The notes: a model not told the origin generated them from the sequence alone. A stretch of 60,341 nucleotides of DNA from Gammaproteobacteria bacterium (GCA_022824305.1 JAJEAD010000086.1:1-60341); one strand, 5' to 3'; positions 45,399 to 55,531 are shown, counted from the first letter of the stretch. Translations and numbers: made by a program.

Positions 45399-47336
45399 TT
45401 AGATCCCGCTTCGGCTCGGGACGGGCGGCATGCGATCGCGGAGGCGGGTCGGGGTCTGTCCGAGGCGGTGCTCGTAGATCGCGATGTAGGCGAGTAGTCC
45501 TCTCACGTAACGGCGGGTTTCGGTAAAGGGGATGTTGTCGATCCACACGTCGGCCTCGACTTCTCCCTCTTCGGGGAGCCAGCTCCGGACCCGGTGGGGG
45601 CCGGCGTTGTAGGAAGCCGCGGCGAGGACGAGGCTGCCGCCGGTCTTCCCGAGCAGAGAGCGGATGTACTGCGTGCCGAGATTCACGTTGAGGGCGGGAG
45701 AGAGCAGTTGGCTGTCGCGGCTCAGGGTCTCTCCTCTGGCCTTCATGAGCATGCGCCCGGTGCGAGGCAGGATCTGCATCAGCCCCAATGCGCCCTTGCC
45801 GGAACGCGCGTCGGGCATGAATGCACTCTCCTTGCGAATGAAGGCGTACACCGTCGCGGGCGCGAGGGACTGCCGCTTCGAAGCCGGCTCCACCGCCTCG
45901 CGAAAGTCAATCGGGAATCTCAGGGCCAGGTCGTCACGCTCGGGTGTGCGGGCAATGGTCAGAATCGCGCGACCGTGCCAGTCCCGACATTGCGCGAGCC
46001 ACGATGCGGCCTTGAGCTCTTCCTCTCCGAGTCGCTTCGTGAGCTCGCGCCACTCTCTTCGGGCATCGACGCGACGCTCCAGGGAAAGGAGCTCCAGCGC
46101 GCGGCGAACAGCCGGAACGGTCGCGACGCGATCCATGACCTCGGGCGCCACCGACAGGGGGCGATGGTTGAAGTGGTAGGGAGTGCCCAGGCGATCCGCG
46201 GCGAGGAAGCCGTAGTAGTCCCTCTCTCGCGCCAGCGATTCGAACGCTTCCCGGGCCTCCCCCTCCCGACTCGTCGCCTCCCATGCCCGCGCGCGCCAGT
46301 ACCGCCAGCGTTGCCGGCCGCGTTCCTCTTCGGGCATGTCCGCGATGGCCTCCAGGACTTCGCCCCATCGTGAGTGAAGGGCCGCCGCCGCGGCGCGCCA
46401 GCGCAGGAGATAGACGTCGGCGCGTGCCGCCTCCACTCGGCCCAGCCAGTCGACGGCGCGGGGATCGTGGCGCCGCGCAAAGGAGAGCCCGATGTGCCGG
46501 GCGGCCCCGGCGCGTGCCGCGGCGCCGAGCTCGAATCGCGCCGCCGCTCTCGCGAGGACCTTCACCGCCGCTTCCGGGTCCTTGCCTGCCAGTCGTTTCA
46601 CCGCGTGCGCCACGATGGCGTCCACCTGGGATGGAGCGCCGTCGAGCGCGATGTCCGCCACCCGCCGGGGATTGGTGTGCACCGTGCGCCACGCTCGCGC
46701 CATCTTTCGATCGGCAGGATCGAGAAAGCGTTCCAGGTAGCGGGTGAGGCTCGTATTGCCCCGCGCCATCGCGAGGCCGACGCGCTCCCAGGCCAGCGAG
46801 GGCGAGAAGTGATCCGACTTCAGCCACTTCGCGAAGACCGGGTCGCAGGCCTTGGGCTGGGAGCGGGCGGCCAGCCACAACTCCCGCGCCGCCGTGAAGG
46901 CGCCGGCCTCGTCACCGGTTTCGAGCAAGGCCCGGGCGTGGCGGCAGCGCAGTTCCGTGGTAGCGTCCGGCGGATACCACTCGATGAACTTGTTCCACTC
47001 GCCTTGGTTGGCCAGACGGCGCAGCCAGCGATTCCGGAGCCGGAGGGTCGGCGCCTCTCCCTCGTAGAGCCCGAGGAACGACTCGAGATCCGACCGGGCG
47101 ACATGAGGAAACCCGTTCCACAGGCGCGCCAGCTCCACATAGGGGTAGAGGGGATAGTCTCCGAGGCGGTCGCGAAGTCTCTCCCGTGCGCTTCGGCCTC
47201 TTGGAGGCGAGCGCTCCGCTTCGACGAACGCGGAGCGAAGCGCGGGATCCGGCATCGCAGGGCATTCCATGCCGCCCGCGAAGCGGGGCATGCACGATGC
47301 CCACAGAGCCGCGAACAGGAACGCCAACCGCTTCAT
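45399..47336 (-). CDS. slt: soluble lytic murein transglycosylase (Slt70-type)
   Basis: A 645-residue periplasmic enzyme that cleaves peptidoglycan glycan strands; the length equals that of the well-known Slt70. A signal peptide (MKRLAFLFAALWASCMPRFA) is followed by a long helical superhelix domain, then the catalytic domain: Glu in YAFIRKESAFMPDARSGKGA (about residue 510), ALGLMQILPRTGR, and LAAASYNAGPHRVRSW. The start was placed at this signal peptide; the ORF is open further upstream. It is convergent with the acetyltransferase gene. Confidence 0.92.
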   Translation of the reverse strand: MKRLAFLFAALWASCMPRFAGGMECPAMPDPALRSAFVEAERSPPRGRSARERLRDRLGDYPLYPYVELARLWNGFPHVARSDLESFLGLYEGEAPTLRLRNRWLRRLANQGEWNKFIEWYPPDATTELRCRHARALLETGDEAGAFTAARELWLAARSQPKACDPVFAKWLKSDHFSPSLAWERVGLAMARGNTSLTRYLERFLDPADRKMARAWRTVHTNPRRVADIALDGAPSQVDAIVAHAVKRLAGKDPEAAVKVLARAAARFELGAAARAGAARHIGLSFARRHDPRAVDWLGRVEAARADVYLLRWRAAAAALHSRWGEVLEAIADMPEEERGRQRWRYWRARAWEATSREGEAREAFESLARERDYYGFLAADRLGTPYHFNHRPLSVAPEVMDRVATVPAVRRALELLSLERRVDARREWRELTKRLGEEELKAASWLAQCRDWHGRAILTIARTPERDDLALRFPIDFREAVEPASKRQSLAPATVYAFIRKESAFMPDARSGKGALGLMQILPRTGRMLMKARGETLSRDSQLLSPALNVNLGTQYIRSLLGKTGGSLVLAAASYNAGPHRVRSWLPEEGEVEADVWIDNIPFTETRRYVRGLLAYIAIYEHRLGQTPTRLRDRMPPVPSRSGI

Positions 47337-47634
47337 CGCGTTCCGGAAGCGGGGGGGATCGAGCGAAGAGGGGAGCTGGGGGTGATTCGGTCCGTCCTTG
47401 AGCCCTTCAAACCGGCATTCCCGCAAGTGCGCTTCGTCCGCGGCCAAACCATCGACCGCCCCGGTGCCGGGGCGCTTCTATGCACCGCACAGAATGCACT
47501 CCTCGCGGCGATGCGTCAAAGTTTCTCTCCCGCGGACGCTTCCCGGCGCGCGCCAACGACGCGTGTCACGCGCACGCAGCGCTATTCCCGCCCTTCGTGC
47601 GGTCCCCGGCCCCGGGTAGCGATCGCCGACCTGC

Positions 47635-48864
47635 TCAAGGCTTCGATCTGCCGCGGTCGGCGAAGTGCCGCCCGTCGCCGGAAGCGGCGCCGGCGCTGAC
47701 CCGGGCTCGGGCGAGCGGACGGGATTCGTCCCCGTGTTCCCGAGGCTCGGCGGCGGCCGCCCGCATGGCCGTGTCGAGCGCATCGCGGTCGAGCGAGAAC
47801 CCGAAGCCGGGGCTGGCCGGAAGGGAGAGGCGCCCCGCCGTCGGCGCCAGCGCGGGACTGGCGACGAGGTCGCGCTCGAGCAACTGCCACATGATCTGGT
47901 TGCCGTCGTCGATGTTCGGCAGGGTGACCGCCGCATGCCAGGCGGCACAGGTGGTGATCCCGGTCTCGAACACCCCGTGCATGCACACTCGGACGCCTGC
48001 CGCTTCGGCGATGGCGGCCGACTTTCGAAGGCTGCCGATGCCCCCCGCTTCGTGCAGTCCGAGCACGATGAGATCGGCCGCATTCGCACGGCACACGTCG
48101 TAGACGTCATTTGGGGTGTAGACGCTCTGGTCCGCCCCGATCGCGACCCCCACCGAAGACCTGACCTGGGCGAGGGCGGCGATGCTGCCGCTGGGAGTAG
48201 GCTGCTCGATGCACTCGGGCTCGAATCGTTCCAGCTTCCGAATCATGCGGATGGCGGTCAGCGGATCCCATGCCTCGTTGGCGTCGAGGCGGAGGCGCCG
48301 GTCGCCGATCGCCTCGCGCACCGCGGAGACGATTGCCAGGTCGGTCTTCTCCCCGCGTCCGACCTTGAGGTAGACGAGGGGAGCGTCCTGCTCCACCGCC
48401 CGCGCGGCATCGGCGGCGAGCTCTTCCACGCTCTCCCCCTGCAGGAAGTAGAAGTAATCGACGCCGGAGTGCCGAGGTCCTCCGAGGAGGTCGTGCACCG
48501 GACGCTTCGTGATCTTGCCGGCGAGGTCCCACAGCGCCATCTCCAGTCCGGCGACGACCTGGTTGCCGAAGCGCCGCAGGCTGGCGCCCCACGCCTCGAA
48601 GCAGGAGTGATAGGCATCCGCGCACAGGGCATCGATCGAGAAGGGGTCGCGTCCGATGAAGCCCGCCGCCAGGCGACGGATGACGCGGTCCACGGCCTCC
48701 GGGTCCGGTGCGCAGATCCCCTCTCCGATACCGACGTGACCGGAGTCGTCCTCCACTTCGACGAGCACCGTCGATGCGTGCTCGTTCACGCCCTGCGCCC
48801 ACACGTAGGGCTCCTTGAGCCGGTGTCGCAGGCGCGTGGTCCGGATTGCGGTGATGGTCATCAA
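47635..48864 (-). CDS. mandelate racemase/muconate lactonizing enzyme family protein
   Basis: A 409-residue enolase-superfamily enzyme. Metal ligands appear in LRLDANEAWD, FEPECIEQPTP and VAIGADQSVY, and the base region is VYLKVGRG. The lid domain begins ITAIRTTRLRHRLKEPYVWA. The second-half catalytic segment VCMHGVFETGITTCAAWHAA contains a His. The C-terminal 40 residues (from about 370) look like non-family extension, low-complexity Arg/Ala, and may be read-through of high-GC sequence. A 273-bp gap separates its start from the divergent FadN-like gene. Substrate unknown. Confidence 0.86.
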   Translation of the reverse strand: MMTITAIRTTRLRHRLKEPYVWAQGVNEHASTVLVEVEDDSGHVGIGEGICAPDPEAVDRVIRRLAAGFIGRDPFSIDALCADAYHSCFEAWGASLRRFGNQVVAGLEMALWDLAGKITKRPVHDLLGGPRHSGVDYFYFLQGESVEELAADAARAVEQDAPLVYLKVGRGEKTDLAIVSAVREAIGDRRLRLDANEAWDPLTAIRMIRKLERFEPECIEQPTPSGSIAALAQVRSSVGVAIGADQSVYTPNDVYDVCRANAADLIVLGLHEAGGIGSLRKSAAIAEAAGVRVCMHGVFETGITTCAAWHAAVTLPNIDDGNQIMWQLLERDLVASPALAPTAGRLSLPASPGFGFSLDRDALDTAMRAAAAEPREHGDESRPLARARVSAGAASGDGRHFADRGRSKP

Positions 48865-49137
48865 AAGTCCCTTCTTCCGGCCCTCGCTCGATCAGCCATC
48901 GCTCCCTTGCCGGGACGACATTCGATGCCGCGGGAGATCCGGCGCGAGTCGCGGTCGCACTTTGTATGTCATGTCCGGGGCAGGGGTCCAGTCGAAGGCG
49001 CCGCGCCCGACGCCCGGCCCGGGAAGCGCTGGCGGGAGCGCCGAAGATTCTCTGCCCCGAATCGTGCGCATCGCTCGGCCCGACCGGCAATCTCCTATCA
49101 TTGAGAGGGAGTTGCTTTCCAAGCCGGAGGAGCCAGC

Positions 49138-51465
49138 GTGCAGGAAGCGGGAGGGACGGAATTGAAGCGGGCCGTGGTCATCGGCGCCGGCACCATGGGT
49201 TCCGGAATTGCCAGCCACCTCGCCAATGCGGGGGTGCGGGTGGTGCTGCTGGACGTCGTGGCCGCGGGGGAGGAGGACCGCGATGTCATCGCCCGGCGGG
49301 CGGTGGAGCGCGCGCGCCGCGCCGCGCCCCCTGCCTTCGTGCACGAAGACCGCGTCGCGCTCATCGAACCCGGAAACACGGAAGACCACCTGCACCGGGT
49401 CGCGGACGCGGACTGGATCGCGGAAGCGGTGGTAGAGCGTCTCGACGTCAAGCAGGCCCTCTATCGCCGCCTCGAAGCGCTGCGAAAGCCGGGGTCCATG
49501 GTGTCTTCCAACACCTCGACCATTCCGCTCGCGATGCTGACCGACGGCATGCCCGAGAGCTTCAAGCGGGACTTCTGCATCACCCACTTCTTCAATCCGG
49601 TGCGCTACATGCGCCTGCTCGAAGTGGTGGCGGGGCCCTCGACGCGACCGGAAGTGGTCGAAGCGCTCTCGCGGTTCGGCGACGAGCGGCTCGGAAAGGG
49701 CGTGGTCCATTGCCGGGATACGCCCGGCTTTCTCGGCAACCGGGTCGGTGTCTACGCCATCCAGGCCGGAATCTGCGAAGCGCACGCCATGGCCCTGAGC
49801 GTGGAAGAGGCGGACGGAGTGATGGGGCGCCCGATGGGAATTCCCAAGACCGGGGTGTTCGGCCTCTACGACCTGATCGGTCTCGACCTGATGCAGGACG
49901 TCGTGAAGAGCCTGGTGGAGGCTCTGCCCTCCGGCGACGACTTCAACCGGGTGGCGGACGGCATCCCGGTCATCGGCGACCTGGTGTCGCGGGGATGTAC
50001 CGGCAACAAGGGACCGGGCGGCTTCTATCGCACCCGGGACGCGGACGGGGAGCGGGTGCGCGAGGCGGTGGACCTCGATACCGGTGCGTATCGGGCCCTG
50101 CGCCGCTTCGACACGGGTCCGCTCGAGGCGCAGGGCCTTCGCGCGCTCGTGGAACGCCCGGACCGCCTGGGACGCTTCGCGTGGAGAGTGCTTTCGCGCA
50201 CTCTCTCCTACGCCGCGTCCCTCGTGCCCGAAGTGTCTCCCGACCCGGCCCGTATCGACGAGGCGATGCGCCTCGGATTCAACTGGAGCCGGGGGCCTTT
50301 CGAGATGATCGACGAGCTGGGTGCGGGCCGTTTCCGCGCGAGGCTAGAAGAAGAGGGCAGGGAAGTGCCCGAGCTGCTCGCCGCGGCCGGCGAGGGTCCG
50401 ATCTACCGCAGCGGTCCCGAAGGTCTCGAGTGTTTCGGCATGGACCGGGCCTGGCACGCGTTGACGCGCGCTCCCGGGGTGCTGCGCCTCTCCGACATGA
50501 CACGGACCGCCCGGCCGCTGCTGCGCAACGAGGCGGCGAGCCTGTGGGACGTCGGGGACGGGGTAGCGTGCGTCGAGTTCCACACCAAGGCCAACGCGCT
50601 GGTTCCCGCATCCATGCGCCTGCTGCGCGAGGCGGCGGCGCTCGCGGTCGAGCGCTGCCGCGCGCTCCTCGTGCACACCGACGCGCCCCATTTCTCGATG
50701 GGCGTCAACCTGGGATTCATCCTCGAGGCGGCGCAGGACGAGCGCTGGGACGCCATTGACGCCATGCTCGTCGAGTTCCAGGACACCTGCACGGCGCTGC
50801 GCGACGCGCCGTTGCCGGTGGTCGCGGCGCCGGCCGGCATGGCTCTGGGCGGCGGATTCGAAGTGGTCATGCACTGCGACGCGGTGCAGGCGAACGTCAA
50901 CTGCACGTTGGGGCTCGTGGAGACTCTCGTCGGGCTCGTGCCGGGCGGAGGCGGGTGCAAGGAAGTGCTGCGACGATGGACCTCGCCGGCCGGCCCCGAC
51001 CCGATTGCCGGGGCGGTGCGGGCCTTCGAGCTGATAGGCATGGGGAAGACGGCGTCTTCGCCCGAGGAGGCGGTGCCGATGCGTTTCCTGCGGGCGCATG
51101 ACCGCAGCACGATGAATCGGGATCGCCTGCTCGCGGAAGCGAGATCCTTCGCGCTCGAGATCGCCGAAGGGTACTCCCCGCCCGCCCCCCCGGAGCTGCG
51201 GGCGGTGGGAGAGCCGGGACGCGACGCCATGCACGCGCTGCTCGAGAGCCTGCGCGCGAAGGGCATCGCCACGCCGCACGACGCGGTGACGGGGAAAGCC
51301 CTCGCCAACGTTCTCTGCGGAGGAGGAAGGCCCGCAGGAGAGGCGCTCGACGAAATCGAGGTGCACGCGCTCGAGCGCGAGGCCTTCCTGCGCCTCGCCC
51401 GCACCGAGGCGACGCGGGCGCGCATCGGGCATCTGCTGTCCACCGGGCGACCGCTGCGCAACTGA
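49138..51465 (+). CDS. 3-hydroxyacyl-CoA dehydrogenase/enoyl-CoA hydratase fusion, FadN-like
   Basis: A 775-residue bifunctional beta-oxidation enzyme. The N-terminal half is the dehydrogenase (VVIGAGTMGSGIASHLANAG; SSNTSTIPLAMLTDGMPESF; a second 3HCDH part around 290-400), and the C-terminal part is a crotonase domain (HFSMGVNLGFILEAAQDE, ALGGGFEVVMHCDAVQ, around 500-650). The dehydrogenase-first order is as in FadN, opposite to FadB/FadJ. No partner thiolase gene is nearby. Start at GTG after GGAGGAGCC. The 273 bp before it hold a promoter region but no gene. Confidence 0.9.
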   Translation: MQEAGGTELKRAVVIGAGTMGSGIASHLANAGVRVVLLDVVAAGEEDRDVIARRAVERARRAAPPAFVHEDRVALIEPGNTEDHLHRVADADWIAEAVVERLDVKQALYRRLEALRKPGSMVSSNTSTIPLAMLTDGMPESFKRDFCITHFFNPVRYMRLLEVVAGPSTRPEVVEALSRFGDERLGKGVVHCRDTPGFLGNRVGVYAIQAGICEAHAMALSVEEADGVMGRPMGIPKTGVFGLYDLIGLDLMQDVVKSLVEALPSGDDFNRVADGIPVIGDLVSRGCTGNKGPGGFYRTRDADGERVREAVDLDTGAYRALRRFDTGPLEAQGLRALVERPDRLGRFAWRVLSRTLSYAASLVPEVSPDPARIDEAMRLGFNWSRGPFEMIDELGAGRFRARLEEEGREVPELLAAAGEGPIYRSGPEGLECFGMDRAWHALTRAPGVLRLSDMTRTARPLLRNEAASLWDVGDGVACVEFHTKANALVPASMRLLREAAALAVERCRALLVHTDAPHFSMGVNLGFILEAAQDERWDAIDAMLVEFQDTCTALRDAPLPVVAAPAGMALGGGFEVVMHCDAVQANVNCTLGLVETLVGLVPGGGGCKEVLRRWTSPAGPDPIAGAVRAFELIGMGKTASSPEEAVPMRFLRAHDRSTMNRDRLLAEARSFALEIAEGYSPPAPPELRAVGEPGRDAMHALLESLRAKGIATPHDAVTGKALANVLCGGGRPAGEALDEIEVHALEREAFLRLARTEATRARIGHLLSTGRPLRN

Positions 51466-51600
51466 GGCGGCGCCTGCTCGGCCCCTTCGCCGGTCCGGAG
51501 CCCCCGACACCTCGCTTTCGGACTATGATCGAAGCCTTGGCCGTCTGAACCTCGTTTCCGTCACCCCGCCGCGCGGCCGCGGCGGAGGATCGCTTCCAGC

Positions 51601-51798
51601 GTGCCGCCCACCACCCTCACTCCCCGGCCGGAGCCGGGACCGCCTCTCCCCGACTGGCTCGGCCGCCTGCTGTGCCGGGTCGGGTGGCACGATGACGAGC
51701 TCCTCGACGCGAGCTTCGGCTTTGCTCCGAGAGAGACGGTGGAAACCGTGCGCTGCCGGCGCTGCCGGCGGGTGGTGACGCGACGCGGACGCCGCTGA
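51601..51798 (+). CDS. small zinc-ribbon-like protein
   Basis: A 65-residue ORF from GTG with Cys-x-x-Cys in VETVRCRRCRRVVTRRG and a second Cys/His set in LLCRVGWHDDELLDASFGF, so a small metal-binding or zinc-ribbon-like protein is plausible. It lies between the FadN-like stop and the minus-strand enolase gene, in about 390 bp otherwise without genes, and it is convergent with that gene. High GC could make the frame by chance, though the compact Cys pattern argues against that. No family is claimed. Confidence 0.5.
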   Translation: MPPTTLTPRPEPGPPLPDWLGRLLCRVGWHDDELLDASFGFAPRETVETVRCRRCRRVVTRRGRR

Positions 51799-51853
51799 AA
51801 GTGCAGGCGAGGCTCCGCGGGCGTGACCTCCGGCCTCTGCCCGGACTGCGGGC

Positions 51854-52972
51854 TCAGGTCCCGCTCTCCAGCGTGTGGAAAGCGGCATTCTCCATCTCCG
51901 CCCAGTCCACCCGCAGACCGAGGCCGCTTCGCTCGGGGGCACGTACGAAGCCGTCGGAGCCGGGACGAAGCGTGTCGAGCATCGCGAACTCGAAGGGTTC
52001 GTAGGGCATGGCCTGTTCGAAGTAGGTGCAGTTGTCGGTCGCGAGCATGAGATGCAGATTGGCCGCGGCCGCGATGTTGTACCCCCAGGCCATGAACTCG
52101 CAGTCGAGACCGGCCTCCCGGGCGAGCGCCGCCGCTCTCCGTGCCGGACCGATGCCGCCCATCATCGTCACGTCGGTGCGCGCCGCGCCCCAGGTCCGGG
52201 TCCGGATCGCCTCTTCGAAGAAGGAGAGATCCTGAATCCAGTTGCCGGAGGGAAGGACGGGTATGGTCAGCTCGCGCACCAGCGCCCGGTAGCCGTCCAG
52301 GTCGTGGTCGGGCAGCGGCGCCTCGAACCACCGGAAAGCGAGGTCGGCGAGCTCTGCGCCCGCCCGCATCGCCTCCTTGCGCGAGTAGTTGTTCTCCACG
52401 TCGAGCATGAAGTCGATGTCGCCGCCGGGGTGCTCCCGCCGCACCGCCCGCGCGAGGGCGAGGTCGCGCACGGGGTCGCACCAGGTATGGAACTTGATCG
52501 CGCGAAAGCCATCGTCGAGGCAAGCCGCCACGAACTCGAGGTAGGCGGGAATGTCGGCGAGCAGCGGCGGGCTTGCGTAGGCGGGGATGCGGTCCCGGGT
52601 GCCGCCGAGCAGCCGGTAGAGAGGCAGATTCGCCCGCTGCGCCGCGAGATCGAAGAGGGCGACCTCGATGGCCGCCAGTGCGCCACCGGGCAGCGGAAAC
52701 ACCCGCGGTCGCATGTCGTGCATGAGCGCCTCCCGATCGAGCGGATTCCTGCCGACCAGGACGGGGATCAGGTGACGCATCGCCTCCGCTGTGTAGCGAT
52801 CGAAGTCGAAGGAGGTGGCGTTCCAGACCGCGCCAAGGCCCTCGGCGTCCTCGTCGTCTCGGACTCGCACCACGATGAGGGTCATGAACTGCTCCGGCAG
52901 GTCGTGAGACCAGGTGGGGCGCTCCGCCGGCGGTCCCACGCAGGTCACCCTGACATGCTCGATCCGGCTCAT
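51854..52972 (-). CDS. mandelate racemase/muconate lactonizing enzyme family protein
   Basis: A 372-residue enolase-superfamily protein. Base region FRAIKFHTWCD (Lys-x-His), first metal ligand in DFMLDVENNYS, second in RWFEAPLPDHDL, and at the third position the usual acidic residue is replaced in VLPSGNWIQD, where Asn stands in, as known for glucarate dehydratase-type enzymes. The later CEFMAWGYNIAAAANLHLML is the barrel-end segment. The start was set at MSRIEHVRVTCVG; longer frame upstream overlaps the divergent enolase gene. It probably dehydrates or epimerises a sugar acid or amino acid. Confidence 0.88.
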   Translation of the reverse strand: MSRIEHVRVTCVGPPAERPTWSHDLPEQFMTLIVVRVRDDEDAEGLGAVWNATSFDFDRYTAEAMRHLIPVLVGRNPLDREALMHDMRPRVFPLPGGALAAIEVALFDLAAQRANLPLYRLLGGTRDRIPAYASPPLLADIPAYLEFVAACLDDGFRAIKFHTWCDPVRDLALARAVRREHPGGDIDFMLDVENNYSRKEAMRAGAELADLAFRWFEAPLPDHDLDGYRALVRELTIPVLPSGNWIQDLSFFEEAIRTRTWGAARTDVTMMGGIGPARRAAALAREAGLDCEFMAWGYNIAAAANLHLMLATDNCTYFEQAMPYEPFEFAMLDTLRPGSDGFVRAPERSGLGLRVDWAEMENAAFHTLESGT

Positions 52973-53078
52973 GGCAATGACTCCTTGCGCTTCGGATTGG
53001 GTAACATCGCACGCCGGTTCGCACGGAGCCAGTCGGGGCGCCTGGCAAGGAGAGGAGCGGCATGCGCGAGGCGGGGAC

Positions 53079-54257
53079 ATGAAGATCGCCGCGGTCGAGG
53101 CCTTTCGCCTCTATCCCGTCGCCATCAAGGAGGCGTGGGTCGACGACGAGTACGTGTGGCCGAGCCATCCGCCCGCCTTCCTGGTCAAGGTTACGTCGGA
53201 GGACGGCGAGCACGGGGTCGGCGAAGCGACCAGCCAGCAGTGGTACCTCGGCGAGAGCGCGGAGCAGATCGAGCAGTGCGTGCGCATCTACCACGACGCC
53301 CTGCGCGGCGCGGACGCGGAGAACATCGCGTACTGCCATCACCTGATGGAGGCCGCGTTCGGCGGCGGCATGCCGGGCGGGCGAGGTGCGCGCTCCGGCG
53401 TCGACATGGCCCTCTACGACCTCCTCGGCAAGGTGTGCGGGGCGCCCGTGCACACGCTGCTCGGCGGCGCGTACCGCACCGAGTTCGAGCTGCTCACCAA
53501 CCTCTATCACAAGACCCCCCAGGCGATGGCCGACGCGTGCGAGCACTTCGTCGCGCGCGGGTTCAAGGGGCTCAAGGTCAAGGTCGGAGACGTCATGCTC
53601 GCGAAGGGCTGGAGCCGGAAGCACTTGCGGGACGAGCTGGCGAAGCTCGACGCGGCCCTGGAGGTCACGCCGCGCGACGTGTACGTCGACGCGGATGCGA
53701 ACCAGGGCTGGGAGAGCGCGGCGTGGACGGTGAGCGTGCTGCGCGGCTATGCGGGGTACGACAACCTCTCGATCGAGCAGCCGCTCCACTACGCGGACAT
53801 CCAGGGGGCGGCGCACGTGCGCGCCCGCTCCGGGGTGCCGGTGATTCTCGACGAGTCGGTGTGGTCGGCGAAAGCGATGCTGGAGCTCGCGCGCCGCGAA
53901 GCCTGCGATCGCATCGTGCTCAAGCTCAACCGCCTGGGCGGCTTCTTCGAGGCGTTGAAGGTGGTGCAGATCTGCGACGCGGCGGCCATCGGGGTGAGCG
54001 TCGATACGAACCCCTATACCCGGGTCGGGGATACCGCGGTGTGCCACATCGCGGCGGCCTGCCGCACCGCCTATCCGGTCGACTGCGAGGGTCACGAGTC
54101 CTTTCTCGACTGGGGCCGGGAGGAGTACGTGCGCGGTGGAGTGTCGATCCGCGACGGACGCGCCCACCTGCCCCACGCGCCCGGGCTCGGCGTCGACATC
54201 GACTGGGAAGCGCTCGCCCGCCACCAGGCGGCGGGCTACGGAGGGGCCTCACCCTAA
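53079..54257 (+). CDS. enolase-superfamily protein (amino-acid or hydroxyproline-type)
   Basis: A 392-residue muconate-lactonizing-enzyme subgroup protein. Catalytic Lys pair: LKVKVGDV and IVLKLNRLGG; metal ligands in VDADANQGW, SIEQPLHYAD and PVILDESVWS. Such Lys/Lys members include racemases of amino acids and betaines and the cis-3-hydroxyproline dehydratases. The next gene, a D-amino-acid dehydrogenase, starts 20 bp later, which supports a role in supplying it with a D-amino acid or imine. A start at ATG 53079 is used, after GCGGGGAC. It diverges from the other enolase gene by about 107 bp. Confidence 0.88.
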   Translation: MKIAAVEAFRLYPVAIKEAWVDDEYVWPSHPPAFLVKVTSEDGEHGVGEATSQQWYLGESAEQIEQCVRIYHDALRGADAENIAYCHHLMEAAFGGGMPGGRGARSGVDMALYDLLGKVCGAPVHTLLGGAYRTEFELLTNLYHKTPQAMADACEHFVARGFKGLKVKVGDVMLAKGWSRKHLRDELAKLDAALEVTPRDVYVDADANQGWESAAWTVSVLRGYAGYDNLSIEQPLHYADIQGAAHVRARSGVPVILDESVWSAKAMLELARREACDRIVLKLNRLGGFFEALKVVQICDAAAIGVSVDTNPYTRVGDTAVCHIAAACRTAYPVDCEGHESFLDWGREEYVRGGVSIRDGRAHLPHAPGLGVDIDWEALARHQAAGYGGASP

Positions 54258-54277
54258 AGCACCGCGAGGAGTTCGAG

Positions 54278-55531
54278 ATGCGGGTTATCGTCTTGGGAGG
54301 TGGTCTGATCGGCGTGATCACCGGCTACTTTCTCGCGCGGGAAGGGCATGAAGCAGTCGTCCTGGAGCGCAACGAGGCGCTCGCCGCGGAGACCAGCTTT
54401 CAGAACGGCGGGCTGCTCGCCCCCGGCCACTCGCAGTCCTGGGCGTCTCCGGGCGCGCTTCGCACGCTGATCAAGTCCTGGTTCGAGCGCGAACCCGCGT
54501 TGCGCCTGCGCCTGGACGCGGGCTCCTCCTTCTGGGGATGGGTGCTGCCCTTTCTTCGCCAATGTAACGAGAGTTCCTACCGTGCCAATACGCTGCGGGT
54601 TATGCGCTGCATGATGGCGGGGCTCGATGATCTGCGGGCGCTGCGAGCCGAGACCGGGATCGACGATGGCGGGAACGACGCGGGAATCCTCTACGTGTTC
54701 CGCACCGAAGGCTCGCTCGAGGAGAAGGCCGGAAGCTGGACCCTGCTGCGCGACCACGGGCTCGAGCTCGAAGACGCGAGCCGCGAGCGCTGCGTGGAGA
54801 TCGAGCCCACGCTCGGGCCCTGCCGAGAGGAGATCGTCGGTGGCTTCCATGCGCCGGGCGAGGGGTCGGGAGATGCCTGCCGCTTCACGCGCGAGCTGGC
54901 CGTGCTCGCCGCGCGGCAGCACGGGCTTCGCATCGAGCTCGGCGCGAACATCGAGCACATCCGGGGCAGCGCCGCCGGGGTCGAGGCGGTGGTGACGGAT
55001 CGGGGAGAGTTCGCGGGCGACGCCTACGTGCTCGCCACCGGGCCCGAGAGCCCCGGTCTCGTGCGGCCGCTCGGCCTGCGCCTTCCCATCTGTCCGGCCA
55101 AGGGCTACACCGTGTCCGTGTCGACCGTCGGCTACGAGGGCGCACCGCAGGTCGGGGTGATCGAGGAGGACAACCTCGTCGCCTTCGCACGTCTCGGCGA
55201 CTGGTTGCGCGTCGGCGGCCAGGCCGAGTTCAGCGGCTTCGACGCGAGCTGGCGCCCGGCGAACTTCTCGGGGGTGTTCCGGGTCGCCCGGGAGCTTTTC
55301 CCCGATGGGGGCGACTACTACCGTCCCCACTACTGGGCCTGCCTGCGTCCGGTCACGCCCGGCGGCCCGCCGATCCTCGGGGCGAGTCCGATTCCCAATC
55401 TCTTCCTCAACGTCGGCCACGGCGCCGCGGGATGGACGATGGGAAGCGCCACCAGCCGGGCCGTCGCCGACATCGTCTGCGGCCGCGAGCCGGACCTCGA
55501 CATGGAGGGACTCGCCTACGGCGACCAATAG
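54278..55531 (+). CDS. dadA: D-amino-acid dehydrogenase-like FAD oxidoreductase
   Basis: A 417-residue DAO-family flavoprotein. The FAD site is VIVLGGGLIGVITGYFLARE, followed by AETSFQNGGLLAPGHSQSWA, typical of DadA; the substrate-side C-terminus has LRPVTPGGPPILGASPIPN and the second glycine-rich end GHGAAGWTMGSATSRAVADI. DadA removes electrons from D-amino acids and forms an imino acid that hydrolyses to a 2-oxo acid. It is in one operon with the preceding enolase gene, with a GAGGAG Shine-Dalgarno. The convergent RidA gene could deal with the imine. Confidence 0.9.
   Translation: MRVIVLGGGLIGVITGYFLAREGHEAVVLERNEALAAETSFQNGGLLAPGHSQSWASPGALRTLIKSWFEREPALRLRLDAGSSFWGWVLPFLRQCNESSYRANTLRVMRCMMAGLDDLRALRAETGIDDGGNDAGILYVFRTEGSLEEKAGSWTLLRDHGLELEDASRERCVEIEPTLGPCREEIVGGFHAPGEGSGDACRFTRELAVLAARQHGLRIELGANIEHIRGSAAGVEAVVTDRGEFAGDAYVLATGPESPGLVRPLGLRLPICPAKGYTVSVSTVGYEGAPQVGVIEEDNLVAFARLGDWLRVGGQAEFSGFDASWRPANFSGVFRVARELFPDGGDYYRPHYWACLRPVTPGGPPILGASPIPNLFLNVGHGAAGWTMGSATSRAVADIVCGREPDLDMEGLAYGDQ

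Noticed and set aside
51875..54277. Open frame extending dadA upstream by 800 codons
   Set aside because: It overlaps two enolase-superfamily genes in other frames; dadA has its own Shine-Dalgarno and a perfect FAD-site N-terminus at 54278.
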